Source: Quillaja saponaria (taxonomy: Eukaryota; Streptophyta; Magnoliopsida; Fabales; Quillajaceae). From it: a stretch of 64,000 nt of DNA. Below, piece after piece: positions 35,001 to 47,309 of the stretch. The stretch spans positions 13,549,532 to 13,613,531 of the forward strand of contig CM055617.1 in NCBI GenBank assembly GCA_029379385.1. The letters are read 5' to 3'. Each line of letters starts with the position of its first letter. Position 1 is the first letter of the stretch. Under the pieces are notes generated by a model that saw only the letters and a program-made list of their open reading frames with translations, was not told the origin of the DNA and searched no databases. A program made the translations under genes and the position numbers.

Positions 35001-37894
35001 AGAAGAAATGTCCAGCCTTTGTGAACATCTTACCTCTCACACTAGTCAGATGCTAAAACTTCAAATGCTATTACTGGCTTTATGGAGGGAATCAACTTAT
35101 ATCTTTTATTTTTGTTTATTTATTTTCATGGGGGCTTTGGGGGTGGAACTCAAAGGCATCTTAGTCCAGATGGTTAGTTTGGTTGGGAATCTGTTAGTCT
35201 TGTGTTTTGGCCTGTATCTTGATTCTTGACTGCTTATCATCCTTTATCCCTATTAAAAATGATTGTTTGTTGAACTATAAGAAAATGTATAACATATTGT
35301 TTCATGTGTGCTACTGCAATGTTTCTCTCAGTTAGGATTCTAGAGCACTTCGTGCTAACTAGGAATTCAATATGACTTTCACCATCAGCTTTGCCATCTG
35401 AGAACCATTTTCTTCTCTTTTGTTAAGTACTTGTTAATGTTCTCAATAGTATTTTGCTCTATTCTTTTTTTATGTGTGATTGGAATGCAACATGGTCTTC
35501 TCTCCTGTGCTGTTGTGCTGTTTTTCAGATATAACTCCTTCTGCCATCTCGGTCACTGAGAGGTTGGTGTAAGCTCCTTCCCTCTTGAGAGGAGGTCCCT
35601 GGTCTGAATCCCCTCTCCTTTTATTTTAAGAAATCCTTTCTCTTGGTGGGAAAGACATCCTTCAACATTCCCAAAGTCTATTGAGTGATTTCTTGTTAGA
35701 GGTGGTTATTGATGGGATCGTTAGAGGTGCTTAATTGATAAATATCTCTTCAGGTTCCAATTGGGAAAAAAAAAAAAAAAAAGTGATGCGAGGACTTGTT
35801 GTGTTTTTTGCTCGCAAGACATCTTCGCTGGGCTAAAATTGTTTTTCTCATTTCCTTTTGTTGCTCTGCATCAAAAGCATTTCAGGGTGTTCCTTTAGTT
35901 GACATGTAATGTGATTGGCGAGCCCTTTTATTTTCACTTGCCTCTATTTTTTCTTGTACTTAGGGGATTTCTTTTCCTTTCTCTTAATAAAATTTCTTTT
36001 TCTATCAAGAAAAAAACGTAAGCTGTCTAGGAGTAATTTCTGCATGAAATCATAATTCTTGAAGGTCGAGGAGCTCACTGTGTTATCACTTTTCCGAATT
36101 CTTGTGTTATATTTTGTTCTTGCCTGTAGCTGTCTTATTATTCTTATAATGCTAGTCGTAGCAGAAATATTTGGTTTGTGATATCCTGCATATCTTAAAT
36201 GTGACTGTTCTTTCCATCTGGCACTTTTTCTTGGGGTGCTCTAGATTTGTCAACAAAGAAGTGCGTACCATGCAACTTAAAGGATTTGCGGCCAATGACT
36301 GAAGAAGCAGCAAACAATCTAATTCCACAGGTTAATGCTAAAAAACATTTGTTTTTTTTGGTGACATTATGAATTGAAAAGTTCATTACTTTGCTATATA
36401 ATGGTTGTTCAGGTGGCTGGATGGAACTTGGTAAATGAAGGTGGCACATTGAAGCTGAATCGGTCATGGAAAGTAAAAAGTTTCACCAAAGGATTGGAGT
36501 TTTTTAAGATTGTAGCTGATGTTGCTGAAGCTGAAGGTACCCTTCTCTATTTTATATCTGTTCACTGAAGTAGAGTACATATGAGTTCCATAATATGCAT
36601 TGAGTTAAAAAGTTGTACATAAGAAAATAGTTGGGTGTACTGAATTGATGATTGTTTCTTTATGCAGGTCATCATCCTGATCTTCACCTTGTTGGCTGGA
36701 ACAATGTTACTATTGAGATATGGACGCATGCAGTTGGTACAACTTATTTATTATTATTATTATTATTATTATCAGTCCAGTTCTCTATCTGCTGGGGAGG
36801 TGCCAACTAAGCTAATCAATTGACTTTGTTTCATGCACAATGATGTTTAATTTTATTGAAATTGTTGGCTAAAATACATGTTTCATCCCTCAACATTTTT
36901 ATGGTTCAAATTTGCTCTTAATATGTTAACATAACGGATGAGATATGATTGACGTGGCTCCTATGTGCCCAATTGCAGCTGTAAACTGTCCAACAAAATA
37001 ATTTTTCGTAAAATGGGCTTTTACTTATTGAACACTTGTTGATCCTTTTACTCAAGCTTTACATATTTAAAACGTTAAGATCATTTGGGGTACTTTAAAG
37101 AAATATATTGGACACATCTTAGTTGCTTCTGACCAAGTAGGCAATTTTCAATTGGTTTTGGGTATATAAGTGGCTGTTGGAGGGGATAGGAACAGCAGTG
37201 GTGCCGAACTGAGACTACGAGGATAAAATTGAACCTAGAGAAACAAATAAGTTCTGGGAATTAATGGATAAATCAGAAGCTAAGATGATAGATTGTGATT
37301 ACATTGAGTAAGTTCAAGAGAAATATGGGTCTAAGTTCTAACCATGGTTCTAATCCATCTAGCAGATACCAAGAGGAAACTTTTAGGCATAAATTAGAAC
37401 ATGTTGAACTTGACTTGTACATTTACTGACGTTGTCTCCTTTGTTCTTTCTACTACTGTATTTTCCCTCTTGAAGAAAAAAAAAAAAATGAAAAGAAAAG
37501 GCATTGTATCATTTTCTCTATTTTGTTCTGAATATTTTTGGTGATTTTTTATTGTTAAGGATATCAGAATTTGATGGTATGTTAAGTTTCAGTGTTTAAC
37601 ATGGTGTCTTGTAGGCTCAGCTGAATCTGGGCTGCATGATTCACCTTCCCAAATCCCAACCCTATACTGAACGACTCTAACCCATATTTTTGAGTCATCC
37701 AAATAGAAATCTTAAGTTTACTGCCATTTCAATTTGTATATCCTGGAAGAAATTTGCTGCAGCTGGGCATAATTTTTATTTTCCACTTAATCTTTACTCA
37801 TGCAGGTGGGCTGACAGAAAATGACTTCATACTTGCTGCCAAAATCAATGGGCTTGGGGTGCAACACCTACTGAGGCGGAAAGCTACCGATTGA
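32053..37894 (+). CDS. PCD: Pterin-4a-carbinolamine dehydratase (mitochondrial plant type), seven exons
   Basis: The enzyme dehydrates 4a-hydroxytetrahydropterin so the cofactor of pterin-dependent hydroxylases can be recycled. Plant members are also linked to molybdenum cofactor enzymes (family knowledge). Exons: 32053-32100, 32207-32253, 33122-33219, 36245-36330, 36413-36536, 36668-36736, 37806-37894. GT-AG sites and phases all agree, giving 561 nt and 186 aa. Residues 1-55 (MNRVLQFHFVSLSKIQ...) lack acidic residues at the very start and look like a mitochondrial targeting peptide. Then come GLRTFCTSKDLSTKKCVPCN, VAGWNLVNEGG and SWKVKSFTKGLEFF. The catalytic H136-H137-P-D motif and H155 in IEIWTHAVGG follow, then LTENDFILAAKI. 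The start was chosen because exons 1 and 2 align in style with Arabidopsis At1g29810 (from memory). Intron 3 is 3 kb and hosts a MITE. No lesions were seen. Confidence 0.92.
34477..34968. mobile_element. MITE, about 490 bp (copy 2), in intron 3 of the dehydratase gene
   Basis: The left end GTGGTGGTAATGAGCCGAGC and the minus-strand right end GGGGTGACAACGAGCCGAGC are imperfect inverted repeats. The flanks CTGGATGCAA (34467-34476) and CTAAATGCAA (34969-34978) agree at 8 of 10 positions and look like a 10-bp target duplication. The interior has AGCTCGTTTA/GAGCCGAGC words and a phrase ACTCTTTTTGACTACAAAA shared with the MITE at 7973-8352. It is longer and better kept than copy 1. Confidence 0.7.
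35540..35635 (+). mobile_element. Possible SINE fragment
   Basis: A tRNA-like arrangement is seen: an A-box-like GGTCACTGAGAGGTTGGTG at about 35549 and a B-box-like GGTCTGAATCCCC at about 35600. A T-rich, not A-rich, tail follows. No clear target duplication was found. It lies in intron 3 of the dehydratase gene. Confidence 0.35.
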
Positions 37895-40800
37895 TCTATC
37901 AGTGTTGGTGTGGACGCTGTGAATATACCGCTGTTAGCAAGATTAAACATATTTTCATCTCATGTTGATAGTTCTTGTCTGAGATAGAGCATCTAGGTTG
38001 GTATCTGTTTCGTGTTTTTCTTCCTAAGGCTGTAACCAGAGATCTGGGAGGTAACTTTGTCCTTGATAAATTTTCTTAGAATAATTTGTACAATTTCTCT
38101 GACATGGTGGGTGTGCTAACAGTAAATCAACATTTTGAGCTTTATTTTGAAATATTAAAAATGATTGATATAGTCAACTCGAATTAGTTTGGATTTAGTT
38201 GAGTTGAGTATTTTGAAACATGGAAGCTTTTCAATCCGAAGCCTGTCTCTTTCAATTTATGAGGAAGCCTTCTGTTTCAATTTATGAGGATATTTTCTGT
38301 TGAGGTTTTTCTTTCTTGAATGAGTTGGATTGTCTTCAGCCAGTGAACTGCAAGCAGCCAGCATTTGTGATCGGTTTTGGTGGACGGTGGCCAGTCATTT
38401 GCTGTAGTTTTCAACTACTGCCCCTGAAAGGTAATTAAGTTTGGTGGTGGTTGGAGCAAGAAATAGGTGCTGCTAATGCATCATAGAAGGCTTGAACTAG
38501 TCATCCTCATCCAGTTGATGATGAACATATTATGTTTGTGACATTGTAATACAAATTAATTTTCTTAAATAAAAAGAAATGGTAGGAAAAAGAAAAAGAA
38601 AAAGAAAAGCTGTGTCATCTTTTAATATTTCCATAAATTTCCAAGAAACGATTCTGAAGAATCTTATCATAGTCCAAAAACAAGAAAAAGTATTTTACCA
38701 AAAAAAAAAAAAACCTAGAAAAAGTAGCAGATGAAAAAGAAGTTTCCATCTCAAGTCGAAAAAGAGAGGCATGTTTCACTAAAAAGCTCATCTCAGCTTT
38801 TTGACATGAGATCCATCGTTTTTCTTTTCTCTCAGCCTTTTGACATGGTAAAAAAAAGAAATAGATGAAAATAATCAAAATACCTTATTTCCTATTTAAC
38901 ACGTAAAAGAAAAACACCAAGAATGATTTTCGGAAGAATTATTTTTTGTTAACTCAAAAAATTAAAACCCTCCATCACCGATAGCTTGCCAAAATTTAAA
39001 CCCTCTAAACCAAGAGAAAATGCAAGGGAAAATAAGTTACTGAGGGCCAGTGGGTATACATTACATTACAATTTTACCTTTTCAGAATTCTTGAGTGAGT
39101 ACAACTGAGAATGTATTTTAGTCTAATCTTCTATTGTGCCATCTATTTCTTCTCTTACTCTCATTTGTTTTCCTCCTCAGTTTTTTTTTTTCCTCCTTTA
39201 ATTTGTTTCCAAGCAAAAGCAGAAGAACACCCTGCTGATAAAGTGTCCCCTTGCAATTGTTGGCCAAGCAATTTTATTCACAAAGACGAGAAAAGGAAAT
39301 AAAATGTTAATTAACAAAAGAATTGTGTTCCAGGAATTTATTGCCAAACAATTAAACAGGAACTTGGGAAAGCATATCCAATCCAAAATAGCAAAAAAGG
39401 CAAAAATAAAATTATGATGACTATCCTCCTTATGTATATTAATCCCCCAAGACCCCCGTAGATTTACATCTCTCCAAATTTTCTCTAATTCCTTTTCATT
39501 TCACCATCAACATTGTACAATCATCAATGAGCAGCTCTTGAACAGCTCTATGCATAATATTAGTGGAAATGAATTTGTTGCTTCATTAGCAGTTCTAAGC
39601 ATAACCAATGCACTGGAATGAATTTGTCGCTTCATTACCGAACACGATGATCAATATCTTTCATTCTTATAGTATAGATCCCACTGGGATACCTGCTGTC
39701 AGTTAAAATTCATCCAAAGCACAATCAAACTAGAAAGCAAAATCAGGAAAACCCAAATACATATTAGTACATTTCAACACAGCTGTGCCGAAGTTAAGAT
39801 AAACTTGAAATGATGTCTCCAAACCAGAGTGAGTATAAGGTATGTCTAAAAAGTAACAACTGATACATACGGTAGGACTTAATAGTGAAATCTTCATGCA
39901 CAATTTATAGATGGATCAAACGAATAAAACTGTCAATGAACTTGTTCTACCAAATATGATTAATTAATTACCATATAAGACAATATCTCATCCAAAGAAA
40001 TGTTTTAAGTCCCTGACTCTTACAGATGCATATAAAAGAAATGTCAAGGGAGCTACATGGGAATCTTCATGCACCAGTATGCATTATTCTTAATCCTCAT
40101 AAAGGAACCAACTCCCAGTTAGCTATTGCCGTTGGAGATATTTTCTCCTTCTCAAATAAGTAAGAAAGTTACATGAGGTAAAAATGCAAAGCTATCTCTA
40201 ACATCCATAATAAGATTAGAGTTGCACACATCACCCAAAATTCACAAAACTATAGTTGTGATGTCCATATAGGCAGCCTATATCAACCATTGACAATGCC
40301 AGAACCCAGAACACCAAAATCGATACAAGGTCAAGGTCCTACCTATGTCTTGAGTCAGATAACGTAATATTGACTTTTTTTCACCAAAATGCTCTGTTTA
40401 AACAGCATAAATGGCTAATCAGTAAGTAGCATAAAATGTTGACATTCGTCTACATTTTTTTTTGTTTTTCAAACAAGGAATTTCCAGAAAGATTCTTTTT
40501 TTCTTAGAGAAGTCATATCCATGGGATTGGGGTGGGGGAGGGTTCTCTTTTTTTTTTCTTCGGTACAAAAAGTGGGGGAGGGTTCTTGAGAAGCAACAAT
40601 GTTATCCTGAAGTTACAACTGACATGGATAATACAAAATGGAAATTCCAAAAGCACTTTAATTAGTTTCTAAAGGCTGGCATGGTAATCTATCTCCGCAA
40701 ATGCCTCATAATCTGACCACAGTGAAAGCTACGAGTACACAAGTTCAATATACTTAATTCAAAAGCCTAATTAGCTACAACTACAAGGGCATCTAATTGG

Positions 40801-41414
40801 TTTGGAACTCTAGAATGGTATTCTTGCTCCTCAAAAGCCTCATAATCTGATCCTACTGACAGCTGCAAGTACACAAGCACAATGCTATTTGAGTATATTT
40901 CATCAATTCATTTGAAATGGGGCTTTTGGGCTTTGGTCAATAATAATCTCTTAATTAACTAAGCTGTGGAAGATCTATATAATTTATTCTGTAACCAAAG
41001 ATCTACTATACATTTAAGCATTGAATTTAGCTTTAGAGAGCAAAGAGTACATTGTTTTCGCAACTCATTGAAAATGGCAATGCAAAACCATCACTGTTAG
41101 GATATTCTGCAACCAACCCATTTGTAATCAAAATAAAGAAAACCATTTCTTACTTTCACCAGCCATCAGATTGGACATTTACTTAATGCACAGAACTAGA
41201 ACTCAACAAACTCATGTTTACACAAAATGGTGACTTATCAGCAATGTGGATCTACCCAATTTATTTTGTTATCATGTAGAACGAATTCCATCATTCTCAT
41301 TCATCAAGAAAGACCATACAGTTGTAAATGGGTATTATAGCTGTTTAAAAAATATTCAATTATATACAACACCTAAATTTCAATTGGAGCTAGCACATTA
41401 CCTTGTATTTAACT
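37895..41414. other. 3' flank and intergenic DNA
   Basis: It begins with the probable 3' UTR of the dehydratase gene and ends before the stop codon of the methyltransferase. No coding exon or RNA gene was recognised. There are A-rich runs at about 38590-38720, and a pair of imperfect direct repeats at about 40692-40765 and 40825-40900 (both with GCCTCATAATCTGA and GTACACAAG). Confidence 0.5.
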
Positions 41415-42554
41415 TCATCTTGATACAGGCTTCTGAAGCAAGGCAGTCAAATAAACCTCCCCATTCTTCAGCCCGCCAGTATCAGTCTTAAGCCCCGTTG
41501 CCCATTTCACTTTCCTGTAACCTAATTTCCCGATTAATGGAGCATAAACCTTGTCAAGGTCTACTCCTTTACTGAAAAAATGATCCAGCCACAAGTATCC
41601 TCCACCTCTTAACACTCTGTCAACGTCATAGAACAGAAACTCCATCACAGTCAATGGTATCCACCGATTCACAGCGTGTCCACACCGCACCAGATCTACC
41701 ACCCCGTCAAACAATGGGAACCGCTGCTGTAACGGAACATGAAGTGGAACCAACCCCCTTAGCGCGACAGCTTCATCATAAGGCGCAGCCAGATTCATGG
41801 TAGTGGTCACAACAGTCACATTATAAAGCTTCATTCTTGCTGCAAAGGTACCGGTGCCACCACCAATGTCGAGACCAAGCCGAAGAACAGAGTTAGCTGC
41901 TTTTGCAATTTGCAGCAATTGAGGAATTGGGAGATCCAATTCAGATTTGTAAGACATAAATTTGGTGATTTCATGAGCAGGATGGAAACCCAGATTAGGA
42001 TTAAAGCGGTTGAGGCAATCAAAACTTTTACAGGTGTACTTGTTCCAGATGACGCCGGAGTCAGGGAGTGAAGAAGGGAATGGGTTTTCTGGAAGAGAAG
42101 AAGTGGGTTTTGGTGGGGTTCTGGAAAAGCATCGGCGGCGAGGAAGTGGGTGGCAACCACGAAGAATAAGGGACTCTGCGAGGTCAGAATCTAAGGGGCA
42201 AAGAGCAAATGGAGTGTAGCTCATGTACTTGTGTAGAAGGTCAGGGTGGTTCTGGCAAGAAGAGGCTATTGTTGAAAGTTGAGAGTAGAGAAGGAGATCT
42301 GAAGGAATACTAGTTTTAATTGTAGTGGTAGTAGAAGTAGCAGGAGTGTTACTGGTAGTAGTATGCTGGAGGCGCGTGAGGTGGTTGATGGTGGCGCGTA
42401 TCGTATGAAGCTGGTGTAGAAGTTGGTCAGGTACAGGTTGAGGAGTTGGTGGTTTAGGTGATTGGAGTGTGGAAGAGAGGTGATAAAGGGATAGGATGTT
42501 GGTGGCCACCATAGCCATGAGGAGTAGCAGGTTCGGACCCATGTTGAAACCCAT
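41415..42554 (-). CDS. Membrane-anchored SAM-dependent methyltransferase (At1g29790-like)
   Basis: An intronless 379-aa protein that transfers a methyl group from S-adenosylmethionine; the substrate is unknown. Residues about 8-27 (NLLLLMAMVATNILSLYHLS) form an N-terminal hydrophobic anchor, so it is probably a type II membrane protein of the Golgi or ER. A Pro/Thr-rich stalk (residues 32-80) follows. The plant-specific segment KYTCKSFDCLNRFNPNLGF precedes the SAM-binding motif I, LGLDIGGGTGTF, at about 227-237. FDGVVDLVRCGHAVNRWIP and LRGGGYLWLDHFF fit the later core motifs of class I methyltransferases. The length suits the plant family. Two Met codons (1 and 5) could start it; the first gives the longer anchor. 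It is convergent with the dehydratase gene. The Arabidopsis neighbour name is from memory. Confidence 0.88.
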   Translation of the reverse strand: MGFNMGPNLLLLMAMVATNILSLYHLSSTLQSPKPPTPQPVPDQLLHQLHTIRATINHLTRLQHTTTSNTPATSTTTTIKTSIPSDLLLYSQLSTIASSCQNHPDLLHKYMSYTPFALCPLDSDLAESLILRGCHPLPRRRCFSRTPPKPTSSLPENPFPSSLPDSGVIWNKYTCKSFDCLNRFNPNLGFHPAHEITKFMSYKSELDLPIPQLLQIAKAANSVLRLGLDIGGGTGTFAARMKLYNVTVVTTTMNLAAPYDEAVALRGLVPLHVPLQQRFPLFDGVVDLVRCGHAVNRWIPLTVMEFLFYDVDRVLRGGGYLWLDHFFSKGVDLDKVYAPLIGKLGYRKVKWATGLKTDTGGLKNGEVYLTALLQKPVSR

Positions 42555-43481
42555 TTGATGTGCTAGATCTTCAGGCTTGGCCTGGATATTTTCTCTTAAG
42601 CTTCAGACATTCATAGTGTTTTGACTAATTGATGACTGAATGACTAAGTGAGTTCAGATCCACTGTGAACATCCTTATGATGCAATAGATCTTAGATTTG
42701 ATGAATAAGTTCAAGGCCGTCTGATTGTAATCATGTGGGTCCATATAATCTTATAGGGTCACGTAAATCTTAGAATTCTGTCTGGGAAAAGAAAAAGTAA
42801 GCTACGTAGGTATGTGTCGGTAAGAACTGAGAAAATAACATAAAAGAAAAATATTAAAGAAGCAAGGTAGTAACAGAAAGCACGTGAGTTTGAGATAGCT
42901 ACTCAACTACTAAACACAGCAAAAAATAAAATTTTATATTACTTGGCCACAGTCAAACCTTTATGTAAGTAACTCTTGTTCATGAACTTGCTCTGTTAAT
43001 TTACACATCCAACTTTAGATTAAAAAAATAATAACACTTAATTTTTCTAAATGATCAAGCGACTTTTCAAAATATTTCACCAACACACAAATATTCATTA
43101 ATTTAAATATATAGTTTATACTTTATTTTAAAAATACAAAACTTATTAAAAAAATTAATTCAAATATTAATCATTCAAATAAAAACTGAGAAATAGTTGA
43201 CAGCAATCCTAGAAACATGTTTTCAATAACTTTTATTTTCATATCTATGATTTGGAAAAAAAACAATGGAATGAGACTTTTTTTTCTTTTTTTTTTTGTG
43301 GTAATTGTCGACCAATTAACAGTAAGCGGGAGGGAGGATGCAGTCATTCCCATATCTAACGCGTCTCTGGAATCTGCATAGATAACCTCATTCATCAGCC
43401 AATGCTTTCCCAGATTCATTATCAAATCAAAATACAAAAGAATTTGAATTCAAGAGCATAAAACAGACATAGGAGTTATCC
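42555..43481. other. Intergenic DNA upstream of the methyltransferase
   Basis: Holds the promoter and 5' UTR of the minus-strand methyltransferase and the 3' flank of the RPN12 pseudogene. AT-rich at 42910-43180. No gene was recognised. Confidence 0.5.
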
Positions 43482-46400
43482 TCATACAATTCTCTCCAAC
43501 TCCCTTGCAGAACTAGGTGTCTCGTTGATGAGTTGCAGGGATGGTATCTCCCTGCAAGGAGCAGATTCTTTTGCCTTCTGGAAAAACACTAAACCATTCT
43601 TAATCTCCCAGTCAGGATGCTCCTGCAACCAACCAACAAAGAAACTAATAATGTAGAGCTGGCAGGAAGGTTAGTCCTAGGTTTGTATTCATCTGTGATA
43701 CATTGCTACTCAAGGAAAAAAAAAAAAAGAAAAAAAAAAAAAGCAATTGAACTGAACTTCTCAGCAATAAATTTTGTCCAACCAACATAAAACTGGTTTC
43801 CTTACCGGCTGCAGTTTTGTACATATATTAATAACTATATTTTGGGCTTTTCAAGAATGATTACCTCTTTGATATATTCCAAAAGTTCTTGGTCAGAAGA
43901 GAACAGTAAAACTTGTCGAGCATCACTAATTGAAAAGTAGTCATAAGCCTTCTCACTGCATCCAGCTATTTCATCTCTGAAGATTCAAATGGATATACTT
44001 CAGAGAGACCACAGACGTAGACGATAATAATGATAGACATATGACAACAAGCCATGCACCATGAAAAGTACAACGATGATAATATATATACTCCAACTAA
44101 TTTATCGTTCCCAGGAAGTGGAAAGCTGGGAATTCTAAGTTATGTATGCAATCACAAGATAAAGAACAATATAGTCTAAATCACATTACTCCATAATAAG
44201 CAATGTAATTTATGCAGATTAAAAGGACATTGTGCCAGAAACTTAACTAAAGCACACAAAAACTTCTGGCATATTCTGTTTACATTGCTACTGGTATTGC
44301 CCCATGTATAATAATGTATATAAAAAACAAGATAGTAGATCTTCGGATGACTATATCTCCTGATGTTTAACATGAAAGTTCATAATGATACTATAATAGA
44401 GTAACGTTACATAAACGTTGCAGTCTTTCTCTATGACATGCATATACACACTGCATATAATGCGAACAGAAGAAAAAGAAAGAAGTTCTAAACTCTGCCC
44501 AAGCTAAGAGGCGCAACACAAGCCAAGAGATGTGGCATGTAGAATGGCACAAACATCAAACTCCATCACAAACTAAAAAAGAAACCAAAACATGTATTGT
44601 ACCATTTTATGCATTGGAGAGTATACCAATCGCAACAAGCTTAGTTCAATCTTTGGATGTTGACGACAGCCGAGTGATTCCTTATTAATAAATGTAGGTT
44701 GATTAATTTAATGTAAACTACTTCTGTGCATCAAACTATTAAAACAAAATAAGTTATGTAAACTCTTTTTTTTTTCTCCATTACATTAGTTCCAGTTATT
44801 CATTAAGCTGTTAACATAAACCAAAAAATATTACCTGACTGTCTTTGCCAAAAGATCCATGAAATAAACATAGGTATCATGTGGGACTGTCTGTCGAGCA
44901 CTTAAGACACGATTGTAAGCCCCTTCCATGAAGGACTGCTCCAACTCCACAGAATGCTTGATGCAAGGATTTTCCAAAGCAAAAGATGAAAGCAGCTCTA
45001 ACTCAGTATGAAATTTGGCAATCCTGTTCTACACAAGAAGTCTCAGCAGGTTGAGACCTACGATTTGGTACTCCTGAGGGGATGACGGAAGACGGTTACT
45101 GCATCACAAGCAGAATTGTAAATCCATAACATAAACGGCATTTAAATGAAAAAAGGGAGAAAAGAAAGATACCTGAACCTTTGATAAAGAAATGAACTAA
45201 TATGCAGATAATAGATTTCTTATAAAAAGAAATTAGAATACAACAATAGCATCATGTATCATCAAAGTAACTAGGTAATTTCAAATTACATCTTATTATA
45301 GAACCACATTACCACTACATACATGAAACTTCAATATTTACGGCATCTTTTGTTTTTTTGTTTTTGGCTTTTGAAGCCTCTGTAGCACTTCAACATATGG
45401 ATTTCCTCCCGCCACCCCCCCCCCCCCAAAAAAAAAAAAAAACAAATGACCATGGCTTCAGCCTTCAGCTGTACCATGAACCACCACTTGCATGTGGAAA
45501 ATGCTAAAGAAAGTCTCATTGTACTCGATACTGATTCAGTTGTCTCAGAATTGAGAGATATTCCACACAAATACAAAATGAAATGCAAGAATCAGTTACC
45601 GGGCATCTGTGTAATAAGGTTTCAACTGAACGAAATCCATCTCAAGGCATCTTGATCCTCAGCTTCCACACTTAGGACGATGGCATGCTCATATATATAT
45701 ATATATATATATCTCCTGAAAGTTTCAATCACGAAAGAGATTAGAAAACATCTTAGAGACTAGGAGTAAATCTAAACTCTAATGTCAACTACAACTGTCT
45801 TCTAAACAGTATGGTTCTCATTTATGAGATTTAATTTGTACTTCAATCTTTAACAAATTTTTGAACTAAGTTCTTTTCATGTCTTTTAAGCATGCATCTC
45901 TACTTCAGCATGCACATCTGAAGCTGGTTATAATTTCCATATGAAAGCCAAAACAACACTGACCGTGCAATAAGTTCTCGCAACTCATTCTAAAAGTGAA
46001 AATATGATCTTTCATGCCCTAGAATGGAGTCTGACTTATATTGAGTAACTACAATGAGATAAAAAATACTTCTGTGAAACTATGAGTAAAAGAACAAACT
46101 TTCATTCTTACAAAGATCACACATTACTTGTCTTGTCACTGTATGCTAAGTATCAGCCATGAAAATAAACATAATATTACTTTCTACCACAAATGTCAAA
46201 GTCCAATCCTCTAAAAAAAAAATGAAGTTCTTCTAGGAAGGAAAATCTTAATTCAACAAGAGAAAGATTCACACGTATTAAATAGTTACAAAACATGGCA
46301 TACTTTTCCTTTGGTAAATTTCTAAACAAGAATGGAACATACTTGTATCAATAAAAGAAGTAGGCCTTGTAAAAGTTGTAGCAGATAAAATAATCACAAC

Positions 46401-47309
46401 TGTAACAACTATTTGAGTCAATAACTTTACTTGCTATTGTTAATTCATGGATGGCATTAGGTGTTTCTTCAAACAATGGTGGGAGGCTTCTGAACTCTGT
46501 CAGTAATACCTGCAAAGCAACAACAACAAGAAGATTCTTTCAGTACACCCAAAGCAGAGATCCAAATATAGCATCTGAACCAGAAAATCAAGGGAGTTAA
46601 ATCATGTAAAGCTCTTGATGCTTTTATCGACTCCAGAATTCTGAAGTTTGGCCTCATGATGCTTTTATATTAATCCAGGTGCCCTGACATCATATGTTCC
46701 AAATATTACAGCCAACCCAATCAACCAACTTCAGTTTCTTTAGTGTAAATGCAGGCTCACTGAGAACACAGTTTCCAAATATTACTTCTACTTTAGGATT
46801 TGAATACTTCATCCCAACTTCAGATTCTTCTTGTGTTTCAACAATTGAAGCTAATAAGACACCAATTTAAAATTCCTCTTGGCTGAAGATGAAGCAGATA
46901 ACATAAAGATAGCATACTTAACTATGTCCTGCTACTCCTAAATCTATATTATACCCTGGACAAGAACAACCCAAGAAACCCACATGACACGGAGAAAAAT
47001 ATTACATGAATCATACATTAAACTAGTTATTAGTGTGTCAAGAAAATCAAATTCAACCTAATTACAGTCCCAACTGGCAATTTCCCAATTGGGTAATTTC
47101 AAAATTTGAAAGCAGACTTATAGAGTCCTTTAGCATAGCAAACCAAGATTAACTCATTGGAAATGGTTTTGGGTAATGAACTAGTTTGGGTTTCCAGTTG
47201 GTACCTTGAGTTGGGAAAGGAGGTTGGTAGAGGTATCAAAGTCATTCCTCACAAGCGCTGCCTTGAAACGCTCGAATAGCTGAGAGACCTCGGCAAGTTT
47301 CGGTTTCAT
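43482..47309 (-). pseudogene. RPN12: 26S proteasome lid subunit RPN12 (PSMD8) gene with three lesions
   Basis: RPN12 is a PCI-domain subunit of the proteasome lid. Minus-strand exons: 47309-47205 (MKPKLAEVSQLFERFKAALV), 46509-46431 (VLLTEFRSLPPLFEETPNAI), 45715-45600, 45098-44835, 43976-43865 (DEIAGCSEKAYDYFSISDAR), 43622-43482 (EHPDWEIKNGL to ARELERIV). Splice sites and reading phase are otherwise kept, so this is not a retrocopy. Exon 3 has an (AT)11 run where the family needs Asp-Ile-Tyr-Glu, moving the frame and giving a TAA at 45672-45674. Exon 3 also lacks one T in the Phe codon before Glu (near 45644). Exon 4 has TAG at 45029-45031 where the family has Gln in LLVQNRIA. As read, only about 75 residues would be made. 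Either the locus is dead, with a functional paralogue elsewhere, or the sequence has errors. GTG at 47378 is not a credible start. Confidence 0.87.
45691..45712. repeat. (AT)11 microsatellite inside RPN12 exon 3
   Basis: 22 bases of AT between the splice acceptor side (CTCCTG on the plus strand) and the GAGCAT codons. The family sequence Asp-Ile-Tyr-Glu-His needs about (AT)4. Only repeat numbers 4, 7 or 10 keep the frame, and 11 does not. Confidence 0.9.

Noticed and set aside
42010..42219. Plus-strand frame within the methyltransferase
   Set aside because: Antisense shadow of the 379-residue minus-strand gene.
45400..45440. Adjacent poly(C) and poly(A) runs
   Set aside because: Homopolymers inside an RPN12 intron; more likely slippage or sequencing noise than a functional site.
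45446..45655. 69-residue plus-strand frame opposite RPN12 exon 3
   Set aside because: Antisense shadow of the RPN12 exon and intron; the minus strand carries the conserved protein.
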